Below are positions 17,134 through 25,845 of a stretch of 64,000 bases of DNA, piece after piece. The notes below the pieces were generated by a model. It was not told the origin of the DNA. It saw only the letters and a program-made list of their open reading frames with translations, and made no database searches. Source of the DNA: Bilifractor porci (GTDB lineage: Bacteria > Bacillota > Clostridia > Lachnospirales > Lachnospiraceae); assembly GCF_009696005.1 (NCBI RefSeq), contig NZ_VUMV01000002.1, positions 372,001 to 436,000 of the forward strand, in the 5' to 3' direction. The first letter of the stretch is position 1; the number at the start of each line of letters is the position of its first letter. The position numbers and the translations under genes are program-made.

Positions 17134-17766
17134 ATGGATGACCGGGAAATATATATTGTAGAACTTCATGTTCCGGCCGGAAGGAAATTCCGCAGGTGGA
17201 GGTTCCGGGATTTCTCCGAAACTTCCTCCGGTACCTATCAGGCGGAGTACGGAAAAAGAAAGGCCGCAAAAAGGCTGAGGAAGGCGGAAAAATACGGATA
17301 CCGGGTACGTATGTACCGGAAACGCTATGGAAGATCCGGAACCTACCGGTACCGCTTTATGAAGGCGTATCCTCCCGAAAACGGAAAATACCGCTGCGTC
17401 TACTGCGGAAAAAAAATCCGTCCGGACAAAATGACGGTAGATCATGTCATTCCGGTGGATGCGGCCAAAACATCGAAGAAGGCCCAGCGCCTGATAGACC
17501 GAAGATATGAGAACGGGGTCAATGACCTGGATAATCTGGTGCCCTGCTGTTACCGGTGCAATCAGAAAAAGGGAAGCACCTACAGCTGGCGGTGGAGGAT
17601 CCGCGCCAGGTACGGGAGGAGGGCGGGCTACTGGAGGTTTGTACATCTTGTCCGGCTGCTGGTTTTCCTTGTGGTGCTCCTGGCCGCCTTCTTTCTTGCG
17701 GTCAGATTCCGGGTTCCGCTGCGGCAGCTGTTCCCGTCCGGAGCTGTATGTCCGGCTGTGTTCTGA
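17134..17766 (+). CDS. HNH endonuclease-like protein with C-terminal membrane segment
   Basis: A 210-residue, very basic protein. The central HNH module reads CVYCGKKI, then MTVDHVIPVD, DNLVPCC and CYRCNQKKG, so both CxxC zinc pairs and the catalytic His are present. A hydrophobic helix follows at about 175-195 (LVRLLVFLVVLLAAFFLAV). HNH proteins cut DNA, but the membrane tail is unusual and suggests action at the membrane. The N-terminal 90 residues are Arg/Lys/Tyr-rich and may bind nucleic acid. No phage or restriction partner is adjacent. The start at 17,134 has AAAGAAG upstream. Confidence 0.65.
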   Translation: MDDREIYIVELHVPAGRKFRRWRFRDFSETSSGTYQAEYGKRKAAKRLRKAEKYGYRVRMYRKRYGRSGTYRYRFMKAYPPENGKYRCVYCGKKIRPDKMTVDHVIPVDAAKTSKKAQRLIDRRYENGVNDLDNLVPCCYRCNQKKGSTYSWRWRIRARYGRRAGYWRFVHLVRLLVFLVVLLAAFFLAVRFRVPLRQLFPSGAVCPAVF

Positions 17767-17868
17767 AAAAATCCGTCTGCCGCTTTGTAAGAAGGAAAAA
17801 CTATCACAGACAGCTCCTTTTTGTGATATGATGAAGCTATCGATTACATCCTTAAAGGAGATGAAAAT

Positions 17869-19914
17869 ATGGCGAATAAGGCAGTACCGAAAAAGACCGG
17901 AAATACGGTCGCAGCGGCGGCGAAAAAAGCTGTCGAGACAACGGGAAAGGCTGCAAAGGCGGCAGCCGCGAAGGCAGCAGCAGGGGCAGTAAAACCAGAG
18001 CCGGAGCAAAAGATACAGAAGGATCCCCATATTTTTAGTGATCTGGACCAGTATCTTTTCGGACAGGCGACGCATTATGAATTGTATAAAAAAATGGGCG
18101 CGCACACAGCTGTGGTGAACGGAGAGCCCGGTACCTGGTTTACGGTCTGGGCGCCGAATGCCGTGGCGGTCTATGTGATCGGAGAGTTCAACTGCTGGAA
18201 TGAGAAAGCCAATCCCATGAAGAAGATTGCGGACATGGGTATCTTTGAGATATTTGTTCCAGGTGCGGAGGTCGGGCAGATGTACAAATATCTCATCATC
18301 GCCCGCGACGGGAGAAAGCTCTACAAGGCCGATCCCTATGCTTTCTGGGCGGAGAAACGGCCCGGAACAGCCTCCCGTATTGCAGATATCTCCTATAAGT
18401 GGGGAGACGTGGCATGGCTGAAAAACAGGGAAAAGTTCACACCCAAGATGTCGGCTCTTTCCATTTACGAGGTGCATCCCGGCAGCTGGATGAAGCATCC
18501 ATATTCCGAGGAGAATCCGGAAGGATTTTATAATTACCGGGAGTTTGCCAAAAGGATTGTGGAATATGTCAAGGACATGGGCTACACACATGTGGAGCTT
18601 ATGGGAATTGCGGAACATCCGCTGGATGCCTCCTGGGGATACCAGGTGACGGGGTATTATGCGCCGACGTCAAGATACGGGACGCCACAGGACTTCAAAT
18701 ACCTGGTAGATTATCTTCATAAAAACAGAATCGGCGTTATTCTGGACTGGGTTCCGGCTCATTTTCCAAAGGATGAACAGGGTCTGGCGGAGTTTGACGG
18801 AGACGCGGTCTACGAGCATGCGGATCCCAGGCAGGGGGAACATCCGGACTGGGGAACCAAGATCTTTAACTACGGGCGTCCGGAGGTCAAGAATTTCCTT
18901 CTTGCCAATGCCCTTTACTGGGTAGAAGAATATCACATAGACGGACTGCGGGTAGACGCGGTTGCATCCATGCTCTATCTGGATTACGGGCGCAAAGACG
19001 GGGAATGGATTCCGAACAAATACGGCGGAAACCAGAACCTGGAGGCGATTGAATTCTTTAAGCATCTGAATTCCCTGGTGACAGGAAGGAACCACGGCGT
19101 CATGATGATCGCGGAGGAATCCACGGCATGGCCGAAGGTGACCGGAAGTGTGGAGGATGACGGATTAGGGTTTACCTTTAAGTGGAACATGGGATGGATG
19201 CATGATTTCCTGGAATATATGCAGCTGGATCCTTATTTCCGCAAGTTCAATCACAACAAGATGACATTCGCCATGACTTATGCGTTCAGCGAGAATTATA
19301 TCCTGGTGCTCTCCCATGACGAGGTTGTGCATCTGAAGCGTTCCATGATCAGCAAAATGCCGGGCGAGGATGAGGAAAAATTTGAAAACCTGAAGGCCGG
19401 GTATACGTATATGTTCGGGCATCCCGGAAAGAAGCTGCTCTTTATGGGACAGGATATCGGCCAGTACCGGGAGTGGAGTGAAGAGAGGGAAATCGACTGG
19501 TTCCTTCTGAGGGACAAGAAAAACGAGCATCTCCAGGCATATGTCCGGGATCTTCTGATGATGTACAAAAAGTATAAGGCGCTTTACGCGAACGACAGCG
19601 GGTACGAGGGCTTCAGCTGGATCAACGCCAACGACGCGGACCGCAGCATTTTCAGTTTTATCCGCTGGTCTCCGACCGGAAGGGACAATCTGGTCTTTAT
19701 CATGAGCTTTACGCCGGTTGCGCATCCGGACTTTGTCTTCGGCGTTCCCGAAAAAAAGACGCTGAAGCTGATTCTGGACAGCTGCAATGTCAAGTACGGC
19801 GGCGATCACAGCGTGCCGGATACGTATAAGGCGCTGGAGGGAGAGTGTGACAACCAGCCCTATCATATCGCGTATGACCTTCCGCCGTTTGGAGCGGCAG
19901 TGTTTAAGTTCTGA
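17869..19914 (+). CDS. glgB: 1,4-alpha-glucan branching enzyme with Lys/Ala-rich N-terminal tail
   Basis: A 681-residue GH13 enzyme that adds alpha-1,6 branches to glycogen. A CBM48-type domain (about 75-165, TWFTVWAPNAVAVYVIGEFNCW) precedes the GH13 barrel; the nucleophile region is DGLRVDAV, the acid region IAEESTAW, and the third carboxylate LSHDEVVH. Residues 1-50 form an unusual Ala/Lys-rich extension (KAAAAKAAAGAVKP) resembling a histone-H1-like tail. The ATG at 17,869 follows AAAGGAGATG. A bidirectional terminator ends the gene. No other glycogen genes are near. Confidence 0.92.
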   Translation: MANKAVPKKTGNTVAAAAKKAVETTGKAAKAAAAKAAAGAVKPEPEQKIQKDPHIFSDLDQYLFGQATHYELYKKMGAHTAVVNGEPGTWFTVWAPNAVAVYVIGEFNCWNEKANPMKKIADMGIFEIFVPGAEVGQMYKYLIIARDGRKLYKADPYAFWAEKRPGTASRIADISYKWGDVAWLKNREKFTPKMSALSIYEVHPGSWMKHPYSEENPEGFYNYREFAKRIVEYVKDMGYTHVELMGIAEHPLDASWGYQVTGYYAPTSRYGTPQDFKYLVDYLHKNRIGVILDWVPAHFPKDEQGLAEFDGDAVYEHADPRQGEHPDWGTKIFNYGRPEVKNFLLANALYWVEEYHIDGLRVDAVASMLYLDYGRKDGEWIPNKYGGNQNLEAIEFFKHLNSLVTGRNHGVMMIAEESTAWPKVTGSVEDDGLGFTFKWNMGWMHDFLEYMQLDPYFRKFNHNKMTFAMTYAFSENYILVLSHDEVVHLKRSMISKMPGEDEEKFENLKAGYTYMFGHPGKKLLFMGQDIGQYREWSEEREIDWFLLRDKKNEHLQAYVRDLLMMYKKYKALYANDSGYEGFSWINANDADRSIFSFIRWSPTGRDNLVFIMSFTPVAHPDFVFGVPEKKTLKLILDSCNVKYGGDHSVPDTYKALEGECDNQPYHIAYDLPPFGAAVFKF

Positions 19915-19970
19915 AAAAAGGCGGATCACCATACTTCCGGCGGGTGCCGGGGTACAGTGATCCGCTTTTT
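19915..19970. terminator. Bidirectional terminator between glgB and the NEAT-like gene
   Basis: AAAAA then GCGGATCAC (19,921-19,929) pairs with GTGATCCGC (19,957-19,965) then TTTTT, with an inner CCGGCGGGTGCCGG hairpin. The A-run and T-run make it work in both directions between convergent genes. Confidence 0.85.
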
Positions 19971-19976
19971 GTGTCT

Positions 19977-21206
19977 TCAGCCGCGCCGTTTTCTCTGGAC
20001 GGCCAGGTTCAGAATTCCGCCTGCCGCAATGATCAGTAAGGCGGCGATGATTACCTTTTTGGCAGCTTCCTGGGGGATTTGGCCCTTGTTCCCGATGTTC
20101 TCCGAGTAGAAGGTCAGGACATAATCAATGGCGACCGGATCTCCCATGGAGGTGGTATCCGCGATCACCGGAATCGCCTCGTCCATGGCGGAGATGGGGA
20201 TGACAAACGTGGAATTTCCCCCGTCTGTGGAGTTGTTCAGATAGGTGTGGTTTCCGACCTTCATCCAGTCATAGTAGGTGCTGCTCCAGAGAAGCTTTGC
20301 GTACGCCTTTCCGTCGTGGACGATCAGCAGGGTCGGGGAACTGATGGAGGCTCTTCCGCTTCCGCCGGCAAGATCCACATCAATGGAATATTCTCCGTCC
20401 GGCCTGTCAATGGGCATCGCGTCGTCAGAGGCAAGGGTGAAGGCTTCTTCGCGGCTGGAAATGCTCTCTCCGGAGGAAATACCCGTGCTGCCGGAGGAAA
20501 CGCTCTCTCCGGAGGACGTGCCTGTGCTGCCGGAGGTGGCACCTTCAGAGGAAGATGACTGTGTCTCATAGGAGGAAGAAGAGTCCGAATTCACAGCCTC
20601 CTGCGCTTTTTGCTGCTTCTCTTCTGCCTGCTCTGTCAGGCCGGAATCCTCCAGGGCCTTTTCGATCAGATCATAGTCCGGCAGCGTAATTTTCAGCGCG
20701 TCCGCGGGAAGAGAGGAAGCGTAAAACACCAGAGTCCTGTCATACCATTTTTTTCTCCTTACAGAAAAAGCAGCGCAGGGAACCTCCGCATCCAGTGCCT
20801 CCACCGGCAGGGTGAACTGGCTCCCGGTATCGGTTTCCTGAAAGGAAATGTAATCATCCAGGGAAGCCCCGGCAGCTTCGGCGGCGGAGCCCGGATAGAC
20901 GTACTCGTAGCTCTCGCTGTAAAGCTGCAGGACGGCGGACATCTTTCCGTCCTTTACCGTAAGGCTGGCCTCCTGAATCCGGAAAAAGGAAGAACTTGAT
21001 TTCACCTCTATGTCATAGGTGCCGTCCTTTAAGTCACGGCCGTATACCGGAACCATGCCGTACTGGAGGACGTCCTTTGACCCGGCGGTCTCACTGCTTT
21101 TTGCCACATCCTCATATCCTTCCGCCCCATAGACCGGGAGCGGGCAGAGAAGGCAGCAGAATGCCAGAAAGGCCAGCATCCCCTTTTTAATTGTTGTTTT
21201 TCTCAT
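19977..21206 (-). CDS. Surface protein with two NEAT-like domains, membrane anchored
   Basis: About 409 residues. An N-terminal signal peptide (MRKTTIKKGMLAFLAFCCLLCPLPVYGA) is followed by two beta domains at about 55-175 and 270-370, each with a DGTYDI/DGEYSI start and a Y-x-Y motif (SESYEYVY; SSTYYDWM), resembling NEAT or iron-transport-associated domains. A Ser/Thr/Gly-rich linker joins them. A C-terminal membrane helix ends in RKRRG instead of an LPxTG signal. Heme or iron binding is the family role; binding residues cannot be confirmed here. An in-frame ATG at 21,215 is an alternative start. Confidence 0.65.
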   Translation of the reverse strand: MRKTTIKKGMLAFLAFCCLLCPLPVYGAEGYEDVAKSSETAGSKDVLQYGMVPVYGRDLKDGTYDIEVKSSSSFFRIQEASLTVKDGKMSAVLQLYSESYEYVYPGSAAEAAGASLDDYISFQETDTGSQFTLPVEALDAEVPCAAFSVRRKKWYDRTLVFYASSLPADALKITLPDYDLIEKALEDSGLTEQAEEKQQKAQEAVNSDSSSSYETQSSSSEGATSGSTGTSSGESVSSGSTGISSGESISSREEAFTLASDDAMPIDRPDGEYSIDVDLAGGSGRASISSPTLLIVHDGKAYAKLLWSSTYYDWMKVGNHTYLNNSTDGGNSTFVIPISAMDEAIPVIADTTSMGDPVAIDYVLTFYSENIGNKGQIPQEAAKKVIIAALLIIAAGGILNLAVQRKRRG

Positions 21207-21306
21207 GGCGCACATCCTGTTTGTTTTATGAAAGAGTTATGGATGCCGGAAGTACCTTTGGCAAGCATTTATGATTATGCGTGGTGTCGGACTTCTGACA
21301 CTGTAA

Positions 21307-22038
21307 TCACAGGTTCTTCTTCCTGTAAATGAACAGGAAGGAAATGGCGGAGAAAACCGCCAGGTAAATCAGCAGAATTCCGATTCCCCACAGGCTGAAT
21401 CCGTTTTCTGTGGCAATTCCCCGTATCATGCTGCTGGCCTGCGAAAGAGGAAGCGCGTTCACCACCTGCCGGAATCCGTCAGGCATGGAATCTGTGGAAA
21501 AAAAGGTATTGCACAGAAACGACATGGGCATAATGATATAAGCCTGATAGCGCGGGGCGTCCGTGTAGCTTTTGGCCAGGAAGGACAGGACCAGGGCGAT
21601 CGTGGCAAAGACCATCCCGTTCAGAAACATGATCAGGAAGGACCAGCCGTTGTAAACCAGCCCGGTGTGGACGGGAAGCGTCAAGAGCAGGATGATTCCT
21701 GCGGAGTACATGCCGCGGAAGGCCCCGCCGATAATCTGGCCGACAATAAACTGCCAGAGAGGCGTAGGAGATACCATGACCTGGTCCAGCGCTTTCTCAT
21801 AAAGACGCTGTACACTCATGTTCTGGGCGACGGCGCTGAAGCTTCCGGTCATGGTGGACATGGCTACGACACCGGGGATCAGATAATTCAGATAGGGCTC
21901 GCCGTGCGAGGTGGTCTGGATGCCCAGACCGAAAATCACCAGATACATCAGAGGCGCCATCATGGCTGCCAGTGTGATTTTATAAAAATCACGCTTGAAC
22001 TCTGTCCATTTTTCCCAAAGTACAGTCAGTATTCCCAT
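21307..22038 (-). CDS. ABC-2 type transporter permease
   Basis: A 243-residue membrane protein with about six membrane segments, typical of ABC-2 (drug, antibiotic or polysaccharide exporter) permeases of the DrrB type; SVQRLYEKALDQVMVSPTPLW is the conserved cytoplasmic region. The ATG at 22,038 lies just after the ATPase stop, so it is coupled to the upstream gene. The substrate is not known. The gene ends a three-gene minus-strand operon with the ATPase and cobI. Confidence 0.85.
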   Translation of the reverse strand: MGILTVLWEKWTEFKRDFYKITLAAMMAPLMYLVIFGLGIQTTSHGEPYLNYLIPGVVAMSTMTGSFSAVAQNMSVQRLYEKALDQVMVSPTPLWQFIVGQIIGGAFRGMYSAGIILLLTLPVHTGLVYNGWSFLIMFLNGMVFATIALVLSFLAKSYTDAPRYQAYIIMPMSFLCNTFFSTDSMPDGFRQVVNALPLSQASSMIRGIATENGFSLWGIGILLIYLAVFSAISFLFIYRKKNL

Positions 22039-22040
22039 AC

Positions 22041-22886
22041 CTATTTTTTCTCCAGATGATGACCCATACGTTCCACAAAAACATCTTCCAGCGTCGTGCT
22101 GCGGAAGGAAGCGTCCTCTCCCCGCTCGGCGAGCCATGCGATGGCCTCTGCCCGGTTGTGGAAGTACCGGCTCTGCAGCATTTGCCCGCTGGAGGTTTCA
22201 TCCACGGCGTAGGCTCCCAGTTCGCTGATCAGATTGGCGGGCGTGTCCACCTTGTCCAGCCGTCCCTTTTCCATCAGGGCAACCCGATCGCAGAGGGACT
22301 GCGCTTCTTCCATATAGTGTGTGGTCAGTATAATGGTCATGTTGTGGTTGTTCAGTTTTCGCAGAAGGTTCCACATCTGCCGACGGGAGAGGGCGTCCAT
22401 GCCTGCCGTCGGCTCATCCAGGAGAAGAATTTCGGGATCGATCATCAGCGCGCGGCAGATCATCAGCTTCCGCTTCATTCCTCCGGAGAGATGGCGGACT
22501 GTCCGTTTCCGGAAATCCAGAAGTCCGGTAAAGGACAGGAGCTCTTCAGTTTTCTGCCGGATTAGCTTCCGGGGCATGTAGTAGAGCCGGCCCTGGTACT
22601 CCATGACCTCATCCATGGTCATGTCCTGGCGCATGGAGTATTCCTGTGTAATGACGCTCAGCTTTCTTTTTTGTTCCGAGGCGGAGCGGGTCAGCGGCCT
22701 GCCGTCAATCAGAATCTGGCCGGAGGTGGGCAGAAGAACCGTGGACATCATGCTGATGGTCGTTGTCTTTCCGGCCCCGTTCGGCCCCAGAAGGCCGAAA
22801 AACTCCCCCGTCTGAATGGTCAGGTTCAGGTGATCCACAGCGGTAAAATCCTGGAATTTTTTGGTGAGATCTTTGATTTCTATCAT
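22041..22886 (-). CDS. ABC transporter ATP-binding protein
   Basis: A 281-residue ATPase: Walker A GPNGAGKTT, signature LSGGMKRKL, Walker B ILLLDEPTAGMD, and the switch His in LTTHYMEE. The C-terminal 70 residues match the DrrA/NatA exporter type, with LEDVFVERMG near the end. It powers the permease encoded next to it. Its ATG overlaps the stop of cobI by 4 bp, so the cobalamin enzyme and the exporter are co-expressed. Confidence 0.9.
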   Translation of the reverse strand: MIEIKDLTKKFQDFTAVDHLNLTIQTGEFFGLLGPNGAGKTTTISMMSTVLLPTSGQILIDGRPLTRSASEQKRKLSVITQEYSMRQDMTMDEVMEYQGRLYYMPRKLIRQKTEELLSFTGLLDFRKRTVRHLSGGMKRKLMICRALMIDPEILLLDEPTAGMDALSRRQMWNLLRKLNNHNMTIILTTHYMEEAQSLCDRVALMEKGRLDKVDTPANLISELGAYAVDETSSGQMLQSRYFHNRAEAIAWLAERGEDASFRSTTLEDVFVERMGHHLEKK

Positions 22887-23575
22887 TGCTCTTTCGTTTC
22901 TTTGGCGATGATCAGTGAGAAGTAACCGGCGCTGTCCGGAATTTCCTCCAGGCTGCGGTATACCTTCTCGTCCGGCATGCTGCAGTTTTCCACAGCCATC
23001 GCGGTGCGCCCGCTCTCCCGGATCATCTGCTTTACCTCAGCCATGTGGCTGGCGGATTTCATCAGCACGTAGTTGCCCGGAAGATCCAGCTTCTGTCCCA
23101 GGCTCTGGGTAGCCGGAATGACGTGAAGGGGCTCGTGCCAGAGGGTGAGGGAGGTGTTCAGCCGCGCGGCAGCGGCGCAGAAGGAAGGAATTCCGTTTAC
23201 CAGCTCGGTGGAATAGCCGTCTGCCTCCACAATATCCTGCAGGTAGCTGAACGTGCAGTAGATGGTGGAATCCCCCAGCGTCAGGAACACCACGTTTTTG
23301 CCCTTGTCCAGCCAGGATTCAAGAAGCCTGGCCCCTGCCAGATGATTTTTTCTCTGCTCTTCCTTATCCATCACCATGGGCATGTAGATGGGAACAAGCG
23401 TTTTGTCCGCCAGCTCCGGCACAGCCTGAACGGCGATTTTATAGGCGACGGTCTCCTTCGGGTCTTTTCCCGGAACCGCTATTACATCGTTTTCCCGGAT
23501 CAGCCGGCACGCCTTCAGGGTCATCAGCTCCGGATCTCCGGGACCGACACCGACACCATAGAGAATTGCATTCAT
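22883..23575 (-). CDS. cobI: Precorrin-2 / cobalt-factor II C20-methyltransferase
   Basis: A 230-residue SAM-dependent tetrapyrrole methylase: YGVGVGPGDPELMTLKA at the start, VFLTLGDSTIYCTFSY, and NGIPSFCAAAARL, all conserved in CobI/CbiL. It methylates C20 of the corrin precursor in cobalamin synthesis. In an acetogen this would feed corrinoid proteins of the Wood-Ljungdahl pathway. No other cob genes are near; instead it heads an operon with an ABC exporter, which is unusual. Anaerobic CbiL and aerobic CobI cannot be told apart safely; CbiL is likelier in an anaerobe. Confidence 0.85.
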   Translation of the reverse strand: MNAILYGVGVGPGDPELMTLKACRLIRENDVIAVPGKDPKETVAYKIAVQAVPELADKTLVPIYMPMVMDKEEQRKNHLAGARLLESWLDKGKNVVFLTLGDSTIYCTFSYLQDIVEADGYSTELVNGIPSFCAAAARLNTSLTLWHEPLHVIPATQSLGQKLDLPGNYVLMKSASHMAEVKQMIRESGRTAMAVENCSMPDEKVYRSLEEIPDSAGYFSLIIAKETKEQ

Positions 23576-23919
23576 AGTTATTACTCTCTCTTTCTTTTAT
23601 TTGAGATGCGTGTCAAAAGGATCTTCTGCCACTCATTTATGATTCCCGTGCCGGAAGTCAAAAACTGGAAGAGCCTGCCTCCGGCGGGACTGTGACTTTT
23701 GTGCGCGCCCATACATAAAGCATGAAGTGGGGCGGCTGCAGATTCAAAAACAGCAGCTTATACAGTATAACGTATCAGAACCGGAAATAAAACCGCTATT
23801 CTGTAGGGTTCACTATGTTCAGAAGCCTTCCGAATGTGGTACCATCATCTCCGGAAGGGAATAATCTGCTGCCGGATCGCGGAAATTGTCGGGAATTGCG
23901 GAAGAATCGGAGGTGTCTG
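23576..23919. other. Divergent gap between cobI and the BMP-fusion gene; leader hairpin
   Basis: On the minus strand, in the cobI leader, TCCCGCCGGA (around 23,690) pairs with a downstream TCCGGCACGGGA (around 23,662-23,673), with two one-to-two-base bulges. I could not identify the full set of cobalamin riboswitch boxes, so no riboswitch is claimed. On the plus side GGAGGTGTCTG precedes the start at 23,920. No gene is seen. Confidence 0.4.
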
Positions 23920-25845
23920 ATGACAGAGGATTACAGTAAGGCAAGAAAGTTAGGAGAGAGGGCTTATCGGAAAGCGGTCGCGCGCGGTCAGTTTCCATAT
24001 CTGGTCTCGCTGGAGAGCTTTCTCCCGGAATATGAGACCCTGCCGAAAATCAGCGTGGGGGTAAAGGAAATCCCGCTGTCCATGGTTGTGGGCACGGTTA
24101 CGGCAGGCAGACAGAATTCCTTTGCCTGCAATTTTATGCCGCTTCTGGAACCGAAGACGGAATTTGCGCAGAAGTGGTCCAGGCTGGCGGATATCCAGGC
24201 GGAGGAAGGAATCCGGGATGCCGTTCTTGTCTATGAATACATGCACCGGTTTTATGTGCAGGAGGGAAACAAGAGGGTTTCTGTGCTCCGGTACATCGGC
24301 GCCCTGGGCATTACGGCGGATGTCCGGAGGATCCTTCCGAAAAAAACAGAGGACAGGGAGATCCAGGCCTACTATGAGTTTCTGGATTTTTTCAAGGTGA
24401 CGGGACTGTATGGAATCGAATGCAGCAGCAAGGGGAGCTATGCAAAGCTTGCCGCTGTCTACGGGGAAAATCTGGAACAGCCGTGGCCGGAGACAAAGGT
24501 AGAGGATTTGCGCTCGGACTTCCGGACCTTTGAGAAATGTTTTCTGGAAAAGGGAGGGGAGAGACTTTCCCTTACGACAGGAGACGCCTTTCTTCTTTAC
24601 CTGAGTATTTACAAGGGAGTTTTGCCCGACAGCGAGACGTCGGCGGAGATCGGGAAAAACCTCGGCCGTATGTGGGATGAGCTGCAGAGCGTTACTTACG
24701 ACAGGGACATCGCGCTCATCGAGGATTCCTCCAGTATCGGAAAGGGAGCCGGTGTTCTGGATACGCTTACCAGACCGGTTTACACCAGGGAGAAGCCTCT
24801 CCGCGTGGCGTTCCTCCACGCAAAGACGGCGGAGGAATCCAGGTGGGTGTACAGCCACGAGCTGGGCAGAAATGAAGTGAACACGGCATTTAACGGAATC
24901 GTGGATGCAATTTCCTTTGAAAACTGCAGAACAGATGATAAGATAGATAAAGCCTTCGAAGCGGCGGCAGCGGATCAGGACGCGGTGGTGTTTACCACAT
25001 CCGCGGATATGATGGACGCTGCCATGCGCGCCGCGGTGAAATATCCGGAGATGAAAATTCTGAACTGTTCCATCAGCCTGATGAGCAGCGCCGTAAGGAC
25101 TTATTATCCGAAGACCTACGAGGCGAAGTTTCTGATGGGGGCGCTGGCGGCCTCCTTTGCGGAGGATCACCGAATCGGGTATGTAGCGGATTATCCGATC
25201 TACGGAAGCCTGGCGAACGTCAACGCCTTTGCGATCGGAGCCGCCCTGATTGATCCCGGCGCGCGGATTATCCTGAAGTGGTCAGGGAAGAAGAATTCCT
25301 GCTGGGAGAGCGAGCTGGAGGAGGAAGGCCTCCGGATTATTTCCGGACCGGACAGCATACGGCCGCAGGACCCGGGAAGAAAATACGGCGTGTACCGGAT
25401 CGAAAGGGACGGCAGCATCAAAAATCTGGCGGCTCCGATTCTCCATTGGGGAAAGTATTACCGGATGATCTTGAACATCATCCTGAACGGCGGGTGGAAT
25501 GCCAGGGAACAGGCGGGGAAAAACCAGCCTGTGAACTACTGGTTCGGCCTGGAGGCCGGAGTGATCGATGTGATCCACTCCGATGAGCTGCCCTATTATT
25601 CCAGAAAAATGCTGAAGCTTTTCCGGTCCGGTATCATCAGTCACCGGATTGATCCGTTCCGGGGCGAGCTTCACAGCCAGACGGGAATGATCTCCGGAGA
25701 GGGGGCGCCCTCGCTGGAAAGCGGGCAGATTATCAAGATGAACTGGCTGAATGACAATGTGGAAGGAAGCATCCCTTCCGAAGAAGAGATGGTGGACAGC
25801 GTCCGCAGTACAATGGAAAAGATAGGAATTGAAGCGGCAAAATGA
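23920..25845 (+). CDS. ParB-like domain fused to BMP-type (Med/PnrA) binding domain
   Basis: A 641-residue protein with no signal peptide. Residues about 1-240 hold a ParB/sulfiredoxin-like piece (HRFYVQEGNKRVSVLRYIGA) and a helical part. Residues about 300-500 match the BMP/PnrA periplasmic-binding fold (VAFLHAKTAEESRWVYSHELGRN; GYVADYPIYGSLANVNAFAIG). BMP proteins normally bind nucleosides outside the cell; a cytoplasmic fusion to a ParB-like module suggests a ligand-sensing regulator. The start has GGAGGTGTCTG upstream. The downstream phosphoesterase overlaps by 4 bp. Confidence 0.65.
   Translation: MTEDYSKARKLGERAYRKAVARGQFPYLVSLESFLPEYETLPKISVGVKEIPLSMVVGTVTAGRQNSFACNFMPLLEPKTEFAQKWSRLADIQAEEGIRDAVLVYEYMHRFYVQEGNKRVSVLRYIGALGITADVRRILPKKTEDREIQAYYEFLDFFKVTGLYGIECSSKGSYAKLAAVYGENLEQPWPETKVEDLRSDFRTFEKCFLEKGGERLSLTTGDAFLLYLSIYKGVLPDSETSAEIGKNLGRMWDELQSVTYDRDIALIEDSSSIGKGAGVLDTLTRPVYTREKPLRVAFLHAKTAEESRWVYSHELGRNEVNTAFNGIVDAISFENCRTDDKIDKAFEAAAADQDAVVFTTSADMMDAAMRAAVKYPEMKILNCSISLMSSAVRTYYPKTYEAKFLMGALAASFAEDHRIGYVADYPIYGSLANVNAFAIGAALIDPGARIILKWSGKKNSCWESELEEEGLRIISGPDSIRPQDPGRKYGVYRIERDGSIKNLAAPILHWGKYYRMILNIILNGGWNAREQAGKNQPVNYWFGLEAGVIDVIHSDELPYYSRKMLKLFRSGIISHRIDPFRGELHSQTGMISGEGAPSLESGQIIKMNWLNDNVEGSIPSEEEMVDSVRSTMEKIGIEAAK

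Noticed and set aside
17059-18618. Long minus-strand open frame (519 codons)
   Set aside because: It lies across the HNH gene and the start of glgB on the other strand, has low-complexity Pro/Arg composition and no ribosome site; it is a shadow of GC-rich coding DNA.
23650-23720. Cobalamin riboswitch before cobI
   Set aside because: A CAGTCCCGCC-like string is present on the minus strand, but the other conserved B12 boxes could not be found in the right order; only a hairpin is reported.
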